From contig JAASSE010000010.1 of assembly GCA_021768055.1 (NCBI GenBank), forward strand, positions 1 to 9,866: a stretch of 9,866 nucleotides of DNA, written 5' to 3'. Under the pieces are notes generated by a model that was not told where the DNA came from, made no database searches, and worked only from the letters and a program-made list of their open reading frames with translations. The DNA is from Gammaproteobacteria bacterium (lineage in GTDB: Bacteria; Pseudomonadota; Gammaproteobacteria; SZUA-229). The translations under genes were made by a program, and so were the position numbers. Shown piece by piece: positions 1 through 6,573 of the stretch. Numbering within the stretch: position 1 is the stretch's first letter; each line of letters begins with the position of its first letter.

Positions 1-913
1 AATCGGTATCGGCGGTGGCAGTGCACTCGATGCCGCCAAGGCCATCGCTGGTTTACTGCGCGTGCAACAGCCGGTGGAAGATTATCTCGAAGGCGTCGGT
101 CCGGAGCTGCCGTACCAGGGTCCCGCGGTGCCGCTGATCGCAGTGCCCACCACAGCCGGTACCGGCAGCGAAGCAACCAAGAATGCGGTACTGAGTAAAC
201 AGGGTCTGGATGGTTACAAGAAATCATTCCGCGATGACAAGCTGGTTGCCGAGGTTGCAATCGTCGACCCTGACCTGCTGGCCTCCTGCCCGGCAGAAGT
301 AATCGCGGCCAATGGCATGGATGCACTGACGCAGCTCATAGAGTCATACGTTTCGACCAGGGCCAATGTATTCAACGATGCGCTCGGCATCAGCGGCCTG
401 CGCGCAGCGCGTGATGGACTTATACCTTTATATATTAGTAACGGCAGCGATGCAGATGCGCGCGAGCGTATGGCCTATGCATCACTGGTTTCCGGTATCA
501 ATCTTGCCCAAACCGGGCTCGGTTCGGTACACGGCCTGGCTTCACCACTGGGTGCTTATTATCCTGTCCCGCATGGTATTGTCTGCGGCACGCTGGTTGC
601 TGCCGCAACTGAAGTCAACATCAACGCGATGTTCGAGCGTGAACCGGACAACCCTGCGCTTGACCGTTATGCACGCATCAGCGAAGTACTGCATCAACAA
701 CGCTTCAGCTCACGCGATGAATCGCTGCAGCATCTGGTCAGCCTGTTGAAGCAATGGACTGAAGATCTGCAATTACAAGGTTTATCGCATTACGGGCTGG
801 ATCATTCAGGACTTGACCACGTGGTTACAAATTCACGCGGAAGCAGCATGAAGACCAATCCGATTGTGTTGACGGATGAGGAAATCAAGTCGGTGCTGGT
901 GGAACGGCTTTAA
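1..913 (+). CDS. Iron-containing alcohol dehydrogenase family protein (5' partial)
   Basis: NAD(P)-dependent group III alcohol dehydrogenase; such enzymes interconvert alcohols and aldehydes or ketones in the cytoplasm. The gene is cut by the window start. The open frame runs from base 2, with 303 codons visible, so roughly 90 N-terminal residues are missing compared with the usual 380-390. Seen: the nucleotide-binding glycine motif GGGSALDAAK right at the edge (bases 14-43) and TTAGTGSE (about bases 149-172). The metal-site region GMDALTQLIES follows, then a segment with HGLASPLGAYY and PHG. By comparison with E. coli FucO, the ligand Asp and two of three ligand His are present, but the His four residues after the Asp is Gln (codon 332-334). 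Gln here may be typical of a subfamily, so loss of activity is not implied. Substrate cannot be told. The GTG at base 62 is internal, not the start. Confidence 0.9.
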   Translation, partial: IGIGGGSALDAAKAIAGLLRVQQPVEDYLEGVGPELPYQGPAVPLIAVPTTAGTGSEATKNAVLSKQGLDGYKKSFRDDKLVAEVAIVDPDLLASCPAEVIAANGMDALTQLIESYVSTRANVFNDALGISGLRAARDGLIPLYISNGSDADARERMAYASLVSGINLAQTGLGSVHGLASPLGAYYPVPHGIVCGTLVAAATEVNINAMFEREPDNPALDRYARISEVLHQQRFSSRDESLQHLVSLLKQWTEDLQLQGLSHYGLDHSGLDHVVTNSRGSSMKTNPIVLTDEEIKSVLVERL

Positions 914-1347
914 ATGGTATTCAGTTCCACACCAAGCACGATCTGCAGGGAATGTTTCGTTGGTTTGTTATTCACATGGAAAAGATGCGTTGCGCAATTG
1001 CAGTCCGACGATCCGAAACCTGTTAACGGCACTGTGAAGCTTGCATCATCACTCAATCGCTTCGCCCAGTCATGCTCCCTGCGTTGTTGATAAATACACC
1101 AGGATTCGCTTAATTCACAAAACTTGCGTAAATAATCGATATGCCAGTGCGGCCTTGATGCGATTTTGCGGTGGTGGTTCATCCTTGCCTGTACCCCACC
1201 CGGCCCGAAGGCACTACCGACGTACAGGTAATAACCAGGTAGGATTTCAAATTCTCCGAGCTTACCGACCGCCAATTGCTCATTTTGCTTGCATTGCAGC
1301 AGCAGTAAGTAGGTGCCGGGTAAAGCAGTACCAGTATTATCATTCAT
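910..1347 (-). CDS. DUF123 / GIY-YIG-like domain protein
   Basis: Small 145-residue protein of the DUF123 family, which is related to GIY-YIG nucleases and in archaea is sometimes fused to endonuclease III. Biochemical role is not established. Seen: GTY near residues 11-13 (the GIY position), LPGYYLYVGSA near 37-46 (the YIG position), Arg55, the HWHIDYL block near 67-73, a Glu in REHDW near 91, and a C-terminal SDCNCATHLFH Cys/His cluster near 114-124 that could bind metal. I chose the ATG at 1347 because the family begins close to this point. A start at 1422 would add 25 residues unlike the family and overlap the rhomboid gene. It lies 28 bases downstream of the rhomboid stop on the same strand, so the two are probably co-transcribed. 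Only a weak ribosome site is visible. Its stop overlaps the stop of the convergent dehydrogenase gene. Confidence 0.85.
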   Translation of the reverse strand: MNDNTGTALPGTYLLLLQCKQNEQLAVGKLGEFEILPGYYLYVGSAFGPGGVQARMNHHRKIASRPHWHIDYLRKFCELSESWCIYQQRREHDWAKRLSDDASFTVPLTGFGSSDCNCATHLFHVNNKPTKHSLQIVLGVELNTI

Positions 1348-1375
1348 CGAAGCCGCTATGACCTGTAGCTGGTTC

Positions 1376-2086
1376 CTAGTCTCTGGACTCTGTTTTATGA
1401 GCTGGCGCAAACAGCGGAACATTGCGGTGTTTGAAAAACGGTATCAGCAGCATGCCAGCAACGAAGCCACCGATATGTGCACCGTAGGCGATACCGCCCA
1501 GTTGTTCCGCGCTTAACCAGGAATTGAACAGCTGCAGCACAAACCAGAATCCCAACACCCAGTAGGCCGCGATGCGCTGGGTAAAAATCAGCACACCTAC
1601 CGGTATCACCACCAGCACCCGTGCATGCGGGTGCAGTAGCAGGTACGCACCCAGTACACCGGATATCGCGCCACTGGCACCGATCATGGGGATTTCCGAA
1701 GAAGGATTCGGCACTGCCTGCGCCAGAGCGGCGATAATACCGCATACCAGGAAAAACACGATAAAACGCGTGTGCCCCATGGCGTCCTCAACATTGTTGC
1801 CGAATATCCACAGGTACAGCATGTTACCGATCAGGTGCATCCAGCCGCCATGCAGGAACATGGACGAAAAAATCGACATCCACGCAGCCGGCAATATATC
1901 CAGCCCCGGCGCCAGGCTCTTGCCATCGAGTAGCACTGCCGGGATCACACCAAATGCATAAACGGCGCGCTGCACCGCATCGCCCAGTGAAATCTGCCAG
2001 AAAAACACCGCGATGCAGGCAGCGATCAGCACAATCGTCACGAATGCCGTGGTACGGGTCGGATTGTCATCGTGAATCGGAAACAT
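1376..2086 (-). CDS. Rhomboid family intramembrane serine protease
   Basis: Membrane-embedded serine protease of 236 residues that would cleave transmembrane helices of substrate proteins; the substrate is unknown. Seen: an N-terminal hydrophobic helix (about 14-31), the HLIGNMLYLWIFG helix with His84 and Asn88 in the oxyanion-hole positions, GASGAISG with the catalytic Ser138, and GAHIGGFVAG with the catalytic His204. About six hydrophobic segments fit the rhomboid core. The catalytic Ser-His dyad is complete, so an active enzyme is expected. The ATG at 2086 is the first Met, and the short N-terminus before TM1 is usual for this branch. It leads a minus-strand pair with the DUF123 gene and is divergent from the deacetylase gene about 60 bases away, so the two promoters must be packed together there. 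Confidence 0.93.
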   Translation of the reverse strand: MFPIHDDNPTRTTAFVTIVLIAACIAVFFWQISLGDAVQRAVYAFGVIPAVLLDGKSLAPGLDILPAAWMSIFSSMFLHGGWMHLIGNMLYLWIFGNNVEDAMGHTRFIVFFLVCGIIAALAQAVPNPSSEIPMIGASGAISGVLGAYLLLHPHARVLVVIPVGVLIFTQRIAAYWVLGFWFVLQLFNSWLSAEQLGGIAYGAHIGGFVAGMLLIPFFKHRNVPLFAPAHKTESRD

Positions 2087-2147
2087 CGTTGGTCTCTGTT
2101 AACGCAAAGCTGTATTTTCTCATACCAGGCAGTTGGTGTATTGTGTG

Positions 2148-3110
2148 ATGATGTCCGACAAGCATTCATGCTGTGTGTATCTCGGCGAAGAACTGGCGCG
2201 CTATGCATTTGGCGATGACCATCCATTCGGGCCGTTGCGTCATGACGTGTTCAAACAGGAACTGTATGACAGGAAGCTCGACAGCAAAGTGGATATTCTT
2301 CAACCCGTGATGGCCGATCAGGCCACTCTCGAACTGTTTCATGAGCATGACTACATCGAAACAGTAAAGAAGATGTCCAAACTCGGTATTGGCTACCTCG
2401 ACCAGGGAGACACGCCGGCTTTTATCGGCATGTACGAAGCCGCCTCGACTGTTGCCGGCACCGTGTGCAATGCCATCGACAGGCTCATCAACAGGGAATA
2501 CAAGCGCGCCTTTGTTCCAATTGCAGGATTGCATCATGCCCGCCGTCATATTGCAGCAGGATTCTGCGTGGTAAATGATTGCGGTATTGCCATCGAATAT
2601 CTTAACCAGCATCACCATATCAAACACGTTGCCTATGTTGATATCGATGCCCATCACGGCGACGGCGTGTTCTACGGATTTGAAGATGATCCAAATCTGA
2701 TCTTCGCTGACTTTCATGAGGACGGGCGTTTTCTTTATCCGGGGACCGGTGCAATATACGAAACCGGAAAGGGCGATGCTGAAGGCACCAAGCTGAATAT
2801 ACCCATGCCGCCGGGTGCTGATGACAGGGCCTTTATGCAGGTATGGCCTAAAGTTGAAGACTATTTACGCAGAAGAAAACCCGAATTCATTTTGTTGCAG
2901 TGCGGTGCTGACAGCATAGAAGGTGATCCTATTACACACATGGCCTACTCCGAATCATCCCATGCGTATGCCGCTGGACGCTTACGTGCGCTTGCCGATG
3001 AGTATTGTGATGGCATGCTGCTGGCTTTGGGCGGCGGCGGTTACAATCACGATAACATCGCAAAAACCTGGACCGCTGTTGTTGAAGCAATGATTGCCTC
3101 AACAAAGTAA
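2148..3110 (+). CDS. Histone deacetylase superfamily protein (AcuC/class II-like)
   Basis: Zinc-dependent deacylase of the arginase/deacetylase fold, about 320 residues. Bacterial members act on acetylated lysines, polyamines or other acyl-amines; the substrate here is unknown. Seen, counting from ATG 2148: the His-His pair 129-130 in AGLHHARR, FCVVND (139-144), YVDIDAHHGDG with Asp165, Asp167 and His169, DFHEDGRFLYPGTG (188-201), GAD with Asp255, and GGGGY with Tyr299. These match the general-base pair, the zinc ligands (Asp, His, Asp) and the transition-state Tyr of human HDAC8, so the site looks fully functional. Start choice is uncertain. ATG codons at 2148 and 2151 lack a good ribosome site, while GTG 2136 has AGG six bases upstream; TTG 2133 is also in frame. 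The stop codon is the first three bases of a heptamer repeat array. No signal peptide, so cytoplasmic. Confidence 0.93.
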   Translation: MMSDKHSCCVYLGEELARYAFGDDHPFGPLRHDVFKQELYDRKLDSKVDILQPVMADQATLELFHEHDYIETVKKMSKLGIGYLDQGDTPAFIGMYEAASTVAGTVCNAIDRLINREYKRAFVPIAGLHHARRHIAAGFCVVNDCGIAIEYLNQHHHIKHVAYVDIDAHHGDGVFYGFEDDPNLIFADFHEDGRFLYPGTGAIYETGKGDAEGTKLNIPMPPGADDRAFMQVWPKVEDYLRRRKPEFILLQCGADSIEGDPITHMAYSESSHAYAAGRLRALADEYCDGMLLALGGGGYNHDNIAKTWTAVVEAMIASTK

Positions 3111-3140
3111 CGAGGGACGAGTAACGAGTGGCGAGGAAAA
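3108..3140 (+). repeat. Heptamer array 1: four NNNCGAG units plus GAAAA
   Basis: Four direct 7-base units in a row: TAACGAG (3108-3114), GGACGAG (3115-3121), TAACGAG (3122-3128) and TGGCGAG (3129-3135), followed by GAAAA (3136-3140). The first unit contributes the TAA stop of the deacetylase gene. A second array with the same unit form, unit number and GAAAA tail lies at 5263-5295 on the opposite strand. The two differ only in the three variable bases of each unit. This suggests a dispersed tandem repeat family. Function is unknown. Confidence 0.75.
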
Positions 3141-3193
3141 TTAGTATAGCTGAAATAGGTACCAGGCAGCGGTTGTAGTCGGTTAACGCTTCG

Positions 3194-3736
3194 CTACTCT
3201 GCCAACGTGAGTGTAAACACATCACCCAGCGCCTGACGCATCTGGTCGATGCTCAGATATTTACCATCGGGCACATCATCCCAGTTCTGGCAGGTGATGC
3301 GGTACACATCCGGCTGTTTTTCCGACTTGAGGTACATCATGGTCAGGTAGTTTAAAAACAAGGGGCCATCGCTTCCACCGGAGGCCAATGAAGCATACAG
3401 CACTTCATCTATTGACGCGTTTTCTGCATCATCGATTATCCTGGTAACAACAAATGTATCTGGTTGAACTGTGCGTTCGCTCTCACTGATCGTGTACAGC
3501 TCAAACTTGCAATTCGGATAATAGAAATCGATATCTCTTGAACTGGACGTTTTGCCATTTTGGAGATAGACCGATGTCATATTCGGCAGAATGGTTATCG
3601 GCCTGTTCAATGTAAAGGTCGCTCCCACAGTTACCGAATAGAACTGTGATGACGTATCCTTTATCACATTGGCTTCAGTGCATGCGGTTAACGGCAGCGT
3701 AATAATCAAGGCAACAGACAATAAGTAATGTTTCAT
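3194..3736 (-). CDS. Uncharacterised lipoprotein
   Basis: 180-residue protein that I cannot assign to a named family. Seen: a signal peptide with Lys2, a hydrophobic core and the lipobox LTAC, giving lipidated Cys19. Thr at the next position fits sorting to the outer membrane rather than retention in the inner membrane. The mature part has two further cysteines, Cys76 (in YYPNCKFE) and Cys149 (in RITCQNW), which could form a disulphide in the periplasm. A conserved-looking C-terminal stretch (MMYLKSEKQPDVYRITC, about 133-149) ends in a short helix-like tail. The start at 3736 is well supported by AAGGAG six to eight bases upstream. It is transcribed alone, convergent with the deacetylase gene and divergent from trxC. 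No function is proposed. Confidence 0.85.
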   Translation of the reverse strand: MKHYLLSVALIITLPLTACTEANVIKDTSSQFYSVTVGATFTLNRPITILPNMTSVYLQNGKTSSSRDIDFYYPNCKFELYTISESERTVQPDTFVVTRIIDDAENASIDEVLYASLASGGSDGPLFLNYLTMMYLKSEKQPDVYRITCQNWDDVPDGKYLSIDQMRQALGDVFTLTLAE

Positions 3737-3740
3737 AAAA

Positions 3741-3748
3741 TTCTCCTT
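3741..3748 (-). promoter_or_regulatory. Strong ribosome binding site of the lipoprotein gene
   Basis: On the minus strand AAGGAGAA sits four bases before the ATG at 3736. It is one of two strong Shine-Dalgarno sites in the window and fixes the start of the lipoprotein gene. Confidence 0.75.
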
Positions 3749-3868
3749 ACATCTACTCCTGACCAGTCATGCGGGTGTTAATTCCGCTGCGAATCATTTT
3801 TCAACGATGGTGTAATTTTATCCATTCACCTGTCTCGATCCTAGCCTGCAAGACCGCGCCGGGCGGGC

Positions 3869-3898
3869 TTGAAAAACGGTACTTCGACCCAATATATA
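3869..3898 (+). promoter_or_regulatory. Candidate sigma-70 promoter of trxC
   Basis: TTGAAA (3869-3874) and TATATA (3893-3898) are separated by 18 bases and lie about 30 bases upstream of the thioredoxin start. The -35 matches consensus at five of six bases and the -10 at four of six. This is pattern reading only. Confidence 0.4.
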
Positions 3899-3926
3899 CC
3901 CGAAACGTTTACTACCGGTAAGATTG

Positions 3927-4361
3927 ATGGCTGATTCCAAACATATTGTCTGCTCGAACTGCCAGGCAACCAATCGCGTGCCGACAGACAGACTTTCACA
4001 GGGAGCCGTCTGTGGCAAATGCAAATCACCCCTGTTCAAACAGAAGCCGATCGAGCTGACAACGCGTAATTTCAACAAGATAACGCAAAACAACGATATC
4101 CCGGTACTGGTCGATTTCTGGGCCCCGTGGTGCGGCCCGTGCAGGATGATGGCGCCGGTTTTCGAACAGGCGGCCGGTCAGCTTGAGCCTGATATGCTGC
4201 TGGCGAAGCTGAACACTGAAAATGAACACGCCATCGCCGCCCACTACGGTATCAGAAGCATACCAACACTGGCGATTTTCAAGGGCGGACGTGTTATTGC
4301 GCAACAGGCCGGCGCCATGGATATCAACAACCTGACCAACTGGGCACGGGCATACGCATGA
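3927..4361 (+). CDS. trxC: Thioredoxin 2 (zinc-binding thioredoxin)
   Basis: Cytoplasmic thiol-disulphide oxidoreductase, 144 residues, close in layout to E. coli TrxC (139). Thioredoxin 2 takes electrons from thioredoxin reductase and reduces protein disulphides, often under oxidative stress. Seen: an N-terminal zinc module with CSNC (Cys9, Cys12) and CGKC (Cys29, Cys32), then a thioredoxin domain with the active site WCGPC (Cys69, Cys72) and the cis-proline in RSIPT (Pro113). All key residues are present. ATG 3927 is preceded by a modest GGTAAG; a TTG one codon earlier is in frame but less likely. In some bacteria trxC is under OxyR control; I see no convincing OxyR site here. It is probably a single-gene unit, with 115 bases separating it from the next gene on the same strand. 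Confidence 0.95.
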   Translation: MADSKHIVCSNCQATNRVPTDRLSQGAVCGKCKSPLFKQKPIELTTRNFNKITQNNDIPVLVDFWAPWCGPCRMMAPVFEQAAGQLEPDMLLAKLNTENEHAIAAHYGIRSIPTLAIFKGGRVIAQQAGAMDINNLTNWARAYA

Positions 4362-4441
4362 TCGGTAGGGCTCCTGCTGTTGACGGAACCTGCCCCGGTA
4401 AACATTTGTTAAAAAGAGTTACGCGACAGCTTTTGTTTTAT

Positions 4442-4447
4442 TATGAT
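4442..4447 (+). promoter_or_regulatory. Possible -10 box upstream of the Mut7-C gene
   Basis: TATGAT matches the sigma-70 -10 consensus at five of six bases and lies 29 bases before the start at 4477, in an AT-rich stretch. The base 17 positions upstream begins TTACGC, a poor -35. The assignment is weak. Confidence 0.25.
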
Positions 4448-4476
4448 AGCTATGTCAATACAGCGTATTCACCACT

Positions 4477-5214
4477 ATGCCACAGGTCCACTTCAGGTTT
4501 TATGCTGAACTGAACGACTTCTTGAAAGTCGGGCAGCATCATAAACGATTTACCATCGACCTTGACCGGCGCACATCAATAAAGGACCTGATCGAATCAC
4601 TCGGTGTGCCGCATACGGAAGTTGAAGTGATACTGGTCAACGGTCATTCCGTTGATTTCAGCTATATCGTCAAGGACAACGACGATATCAGTGTGTACCC
4701 GGTATTCGAAACTGTCGATATCACGCCGTTGCTCAAGCTCAGGAGCCAGCCTTTACGCACAATGCATTTTGTACTCGACTGTCATCTCGGCAGACTGGCA
4801 CGCTATCTCAGGCAATTGGGTTTCGATACCTTGTACAGGAATGACTATGATGATGAAACACTGGCGCAGATTTCCGCGAAAGAGCATCGCATCCTGTTGA
4901 CGCGTGACCGCAGCCTGCTGAAGCGCAGCATCATTACCCATGGCTACTTCGTTCGTGAATCTGATCCGCGCAAACAGCTGGATGAAGTTCTTAACCGCTT
5001 CGACCTGAAAAACAGTATCACACCTTTCGGGCGCTGCACCCGCTGCAATGGCATAGTTGTCCCTGTCGATAAGGAAACCATCGATGACCAGCTGGAACCA
5101 AAAACACGCAAGTACTTTGATACGTTCTGGCAATGCAGTGAATGTAAACAGATCTACTGGGAAGGCAGTCATGTAGACAAAATGCACGAACTAAATTTGG
5201 AAGTCATGCAATAA
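4477..5214 (+). CDS. Ubiquitin-like / Mut7-C RNase domain fusion protein
   Basis: 245-residue cytoplasmic protein joining a ThiS/MoaD-like ubiquitin fold (about 1-85) to a Mut7-C domain (about 96-235). Mut7-C is a PIN-like RNase domain first named from C. elegans Mut-7. The fusion is a known bacterial architecture, proposed from comparative genomics to act in RNA processing; biochemical proof is limited. Seen: the N-terminal beta-grasp pattern ending in DISVYPVFE with no C-terminal Gly-Gly, so it cannot be activated like ThiS. Next come FVLDCHLGRLARYLRQLGFDT with Asp101, RILLTRDRSLL with Asp144, and a zinc ribbon CTRC (187, 190) and CSEC (220, 223). The acidic residues fit a PIN-like metal site. 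The ATG at 4477 has no visible Shine-Dalgarno sequence. It stands between trxC and the SpmA-SpmB gene, with about 90 bases after its stop. Confidence 0.9.
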   Translation: MPQVHFRFYAELNDFLKVGQHHKRFTIDLDRRTSIKDLIESLGVPHTEVEVILVNGHSVDFSYIVKDNDDISVYPVFETVDITPLLKLRSQPLRTMHFVLDCHLGRLARYLRQLGFDTLYRNDYDDETLAQISAKEHRILLTRDRSLLKRSIITHGYFVRESDPRKQLDEVLNRFDLKNSITPFGRCTRCNGIVVPVDKETIDDQLEPKTRKYFDTFWQCSECKQIYWEGSHVDKMHELNLEVMQ

Positions 5215-5262
5215 TACAATCTAACAACAAGACTAAAAATAATAATAAACCCATGTTCCAGT

Positions 5263-5295
5263 TTTTCCTCGTCCCTCGTCCCTCGTCCCTCGCCA
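5263..5295 (-). repeat. Heptamer array 2: four NNNCGAG units plus GAAAA
   Basis: Read on the minus strand, this is one TGGCGAG unit (5289-5295) followed by three GGACGAG units (down to 5268) and then GAAAA (5267-5263). Unit length, unit number, the CGAG core and the tail all match array 1 at 3108-3140, in opposite orientation. It ends 11 bases before the ATG of the SpmA-SpmB gene, so it would lie in the leader or promoter of that gene. Confidence 0.8.
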
Positions 5296-5306
5296 CTGTC
5301 TTTTAA

Positions 5307-6536
5307 ATGCTCGCCCACATCTGGTTCGGATTTTTTGCTGTCGCATTTATTTCCGCCCTCTACCAGTGGCTGTTCAATGGTCACGCTGCTATTTTTTCGG
5401 AGATCATTCAATCGACCTTCGACATGGCAGCGCTCAGTGTTGAAGTTGCCATCGGCCTGATCGGGGTGCTGTGCTTGTGGCTGGGCTTTTTCCGCATAGC
5501 CGAGAAATCCGGCCTCATTAATATACTGTCACGCGCGCTCGAGCCCTTGTTTACCCGGCTGATGCCGGAAGTCCCGCGCGGACACAAAGCTCATGGCAGC
5601 ATTACCATGAATATTGCCGCCAACATGCTCGGGCTGGACAACGCGGCCACGCCCATGGGGCTGAAGGCCATGCAGGATCTGCAGCAACTCAATCCGGTCA
5701 AGGAAAACGCGACCAACGCACAAATTCTGTTCCTGGTTCTAAATACTTCGTCCGTGACATTGCTGCCTGTCACTATATTTATGTACCGCGCCCAACAGGG
5801 CGCAGCGGAGCCGACCGCGGTATTTATACCCATCTTAATGGCAACCTCAGCTTCCACACTGGCCGGGCTCATCGCCGTTGCCTGGGTTCAGCGTATCCAG
5901 CTGTTCGACAGGATCATACTGTCCTACCTTTTCGGCTTTGCCGTACTCATGGCTGCACTCGCGACTTACCTGGTTTCGCAACCGGCGGAACAGATGGCAT
6001 CTGCCTCCAGCGTGCTGGGCAACCTGGTGTTATTCAGCATCATCATGCTGTTCTTGTTCGCAGGCTGGTGGAAAAAGATCAATGTATACGATGCGTTTAT
6101 CGATGGCGCGAAGGAAGGTTTTGATGTTGCCGTCAGGCTGATACCGTTTCTTGTCGGCATGCTGGTTGCAATCGGTGTACTGCGCACTTCAGGTGTACTG
6201 GATGGCATCATCGTTGGGATTGAAGCACTATTCTCGGCAATTGGCATGAACACTGATTTTGTTCAGGCGTTGCCAACCGCGCTCATGAAGCCACTCAGTG
6301 GCAGCGGTGCCCGCGCGATGATGCTGGAAACCATGAATAATTTCGGCGTGGATTCGTTCCCTGCTACCGTTGCCGCCATCATGCAAGGCAGTACTGAAAC
6401 AACATTCTATGTGCTCGCCGTCTACTTCGGCAGCGTTGGCATCAAACACGTACGCCATGCTGTTTCATGCGCCCTGGTCGCGGATCTTGCAGGAATTCTG
6501 ACCGCCATTTTTGCAGGATACTGGTTCTTTTCCTAG
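5307..6536 (+). CDS. SpmA-SpmB fusion membrane protein (nucleoside recognition domain)
   Basis: 409-residue inner-membrane protein with two Gate/nucleoside-recognition domains. In Bacillus the halves are separate spore maturation proteins SpmA and SpmB. In Gram-negative bacteria, which do not sporulate, the fused form is common and its role is unknown; transport of a small solute is often inferred. Seen: the SpmA half (about 1-195) with GLIGVLCLWLGFFRIAEKSGL and NIAANMLGLDNAATPMGLKAM (102-122), a central linker helix region, then the SpmB half (about 236-409) with GAKEGFDVAVRLIP, PLSGSGA (329-335) and GSTETTFYVLAVYFGSVGIK (361-380). Around ten hydrophobic segments are visible. The start at 5307 is the earliest possible, since TAA lies directly upstream in frame. 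No Shine-Dalgarno is seen; the leader is filled by heptamer array 2. The N-terminus aligns with that of SpmA, which supports this start. Confidence 0.92.
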   Translation: MLAHIWFGFFAVAFISALYQWLFNGHAAIFSEIIQSTFDMAALSVEVAIGLIGVLCLWLGFFRIAEKSGLINILSRALEPLFTRLMPEVPRGHKAHGSITMNIAANMLGLDNAATPMGLKAMQDLQQLNPVKENATNAQILFLVLNTSSVTLLPVTIFMYRAQQGAAEPTAVFIPILMATSASTLAGLIAVAWVQRIQLFDRIILSYLFGFAVLMAALATYLVSQPAEQMASASSVLGNLVLFSIIMLFLFAGWWKKINVYDAFIDGAKEGFDVAVRLIPFLVGMLVAIGVLRTSGVLDGIIVGIEALFSAIGMNTDFVQALPTALMKPLSGSGARAMMLETMNNFGVDSFPATVAAIMQGSTETTFYVLAVYFGSVGIKHVRHAVSCALVADLAGILTAIFAGYWFFS

Positions 6537-6543
6537 TTAGCCG

Positions 6544-6573
6544 TAATCCAGAAGCCGATTTTTGACTGGATTA
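6544..6573. other. Inverted repeat after the SpmA-SpmB gene (weak terminator or operator)
   Basis: TAATCCAG (6544-6551) and its exact complement CTGGATTA (6566-6573) flank a 14-base loop, 8 bases after the stop at 6536. Only three T follow the right arm, so it is a poor Rho-independent terminator. It could be a protein binding site ahead of the TRAP operon, or chance. Confidence 0.35.

Noticed and set aside
1348..1422. Longer N-terminus for the DUF123 protein starting at 1422.
   Set aside because: The extra 25 residues do not resemble the family, and the start would overlap the rhomboid gene by 47 bases.
1615..1634. Perfect 7-base GC-rich hairpin (GCACCCG / CGGGTGC with a 6-base loop).
   Set aside because: It lies inside the rhomboid coding region, and several 7-base hairpins are expected by chance in 10 kb.
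2166..2717. 183-codon open frame on the minus strand.
   Set aside because: It is a shadow of the deacetylase gene, whose catalytic motifs are all in the plus-strand frame.
2123..3168. 10-base match TACCAGGCAG near 2123 and 3159.
   Set aside because: Too short to be meaningful, and the flanks diverge at once.
1431..3881. 13-base match TTGAAAAACGGTA at 1431-1443 and 3869-3881.
   Set aside because: One copy is inside rhomboid coding sequence, the flanks do not match, and a 13-base match is near chance level for this length.
4362..4410. Possible terminator after trxC.
   Set aside because: The GC-rich segments do not form a convincing stem followed by a T-tract.
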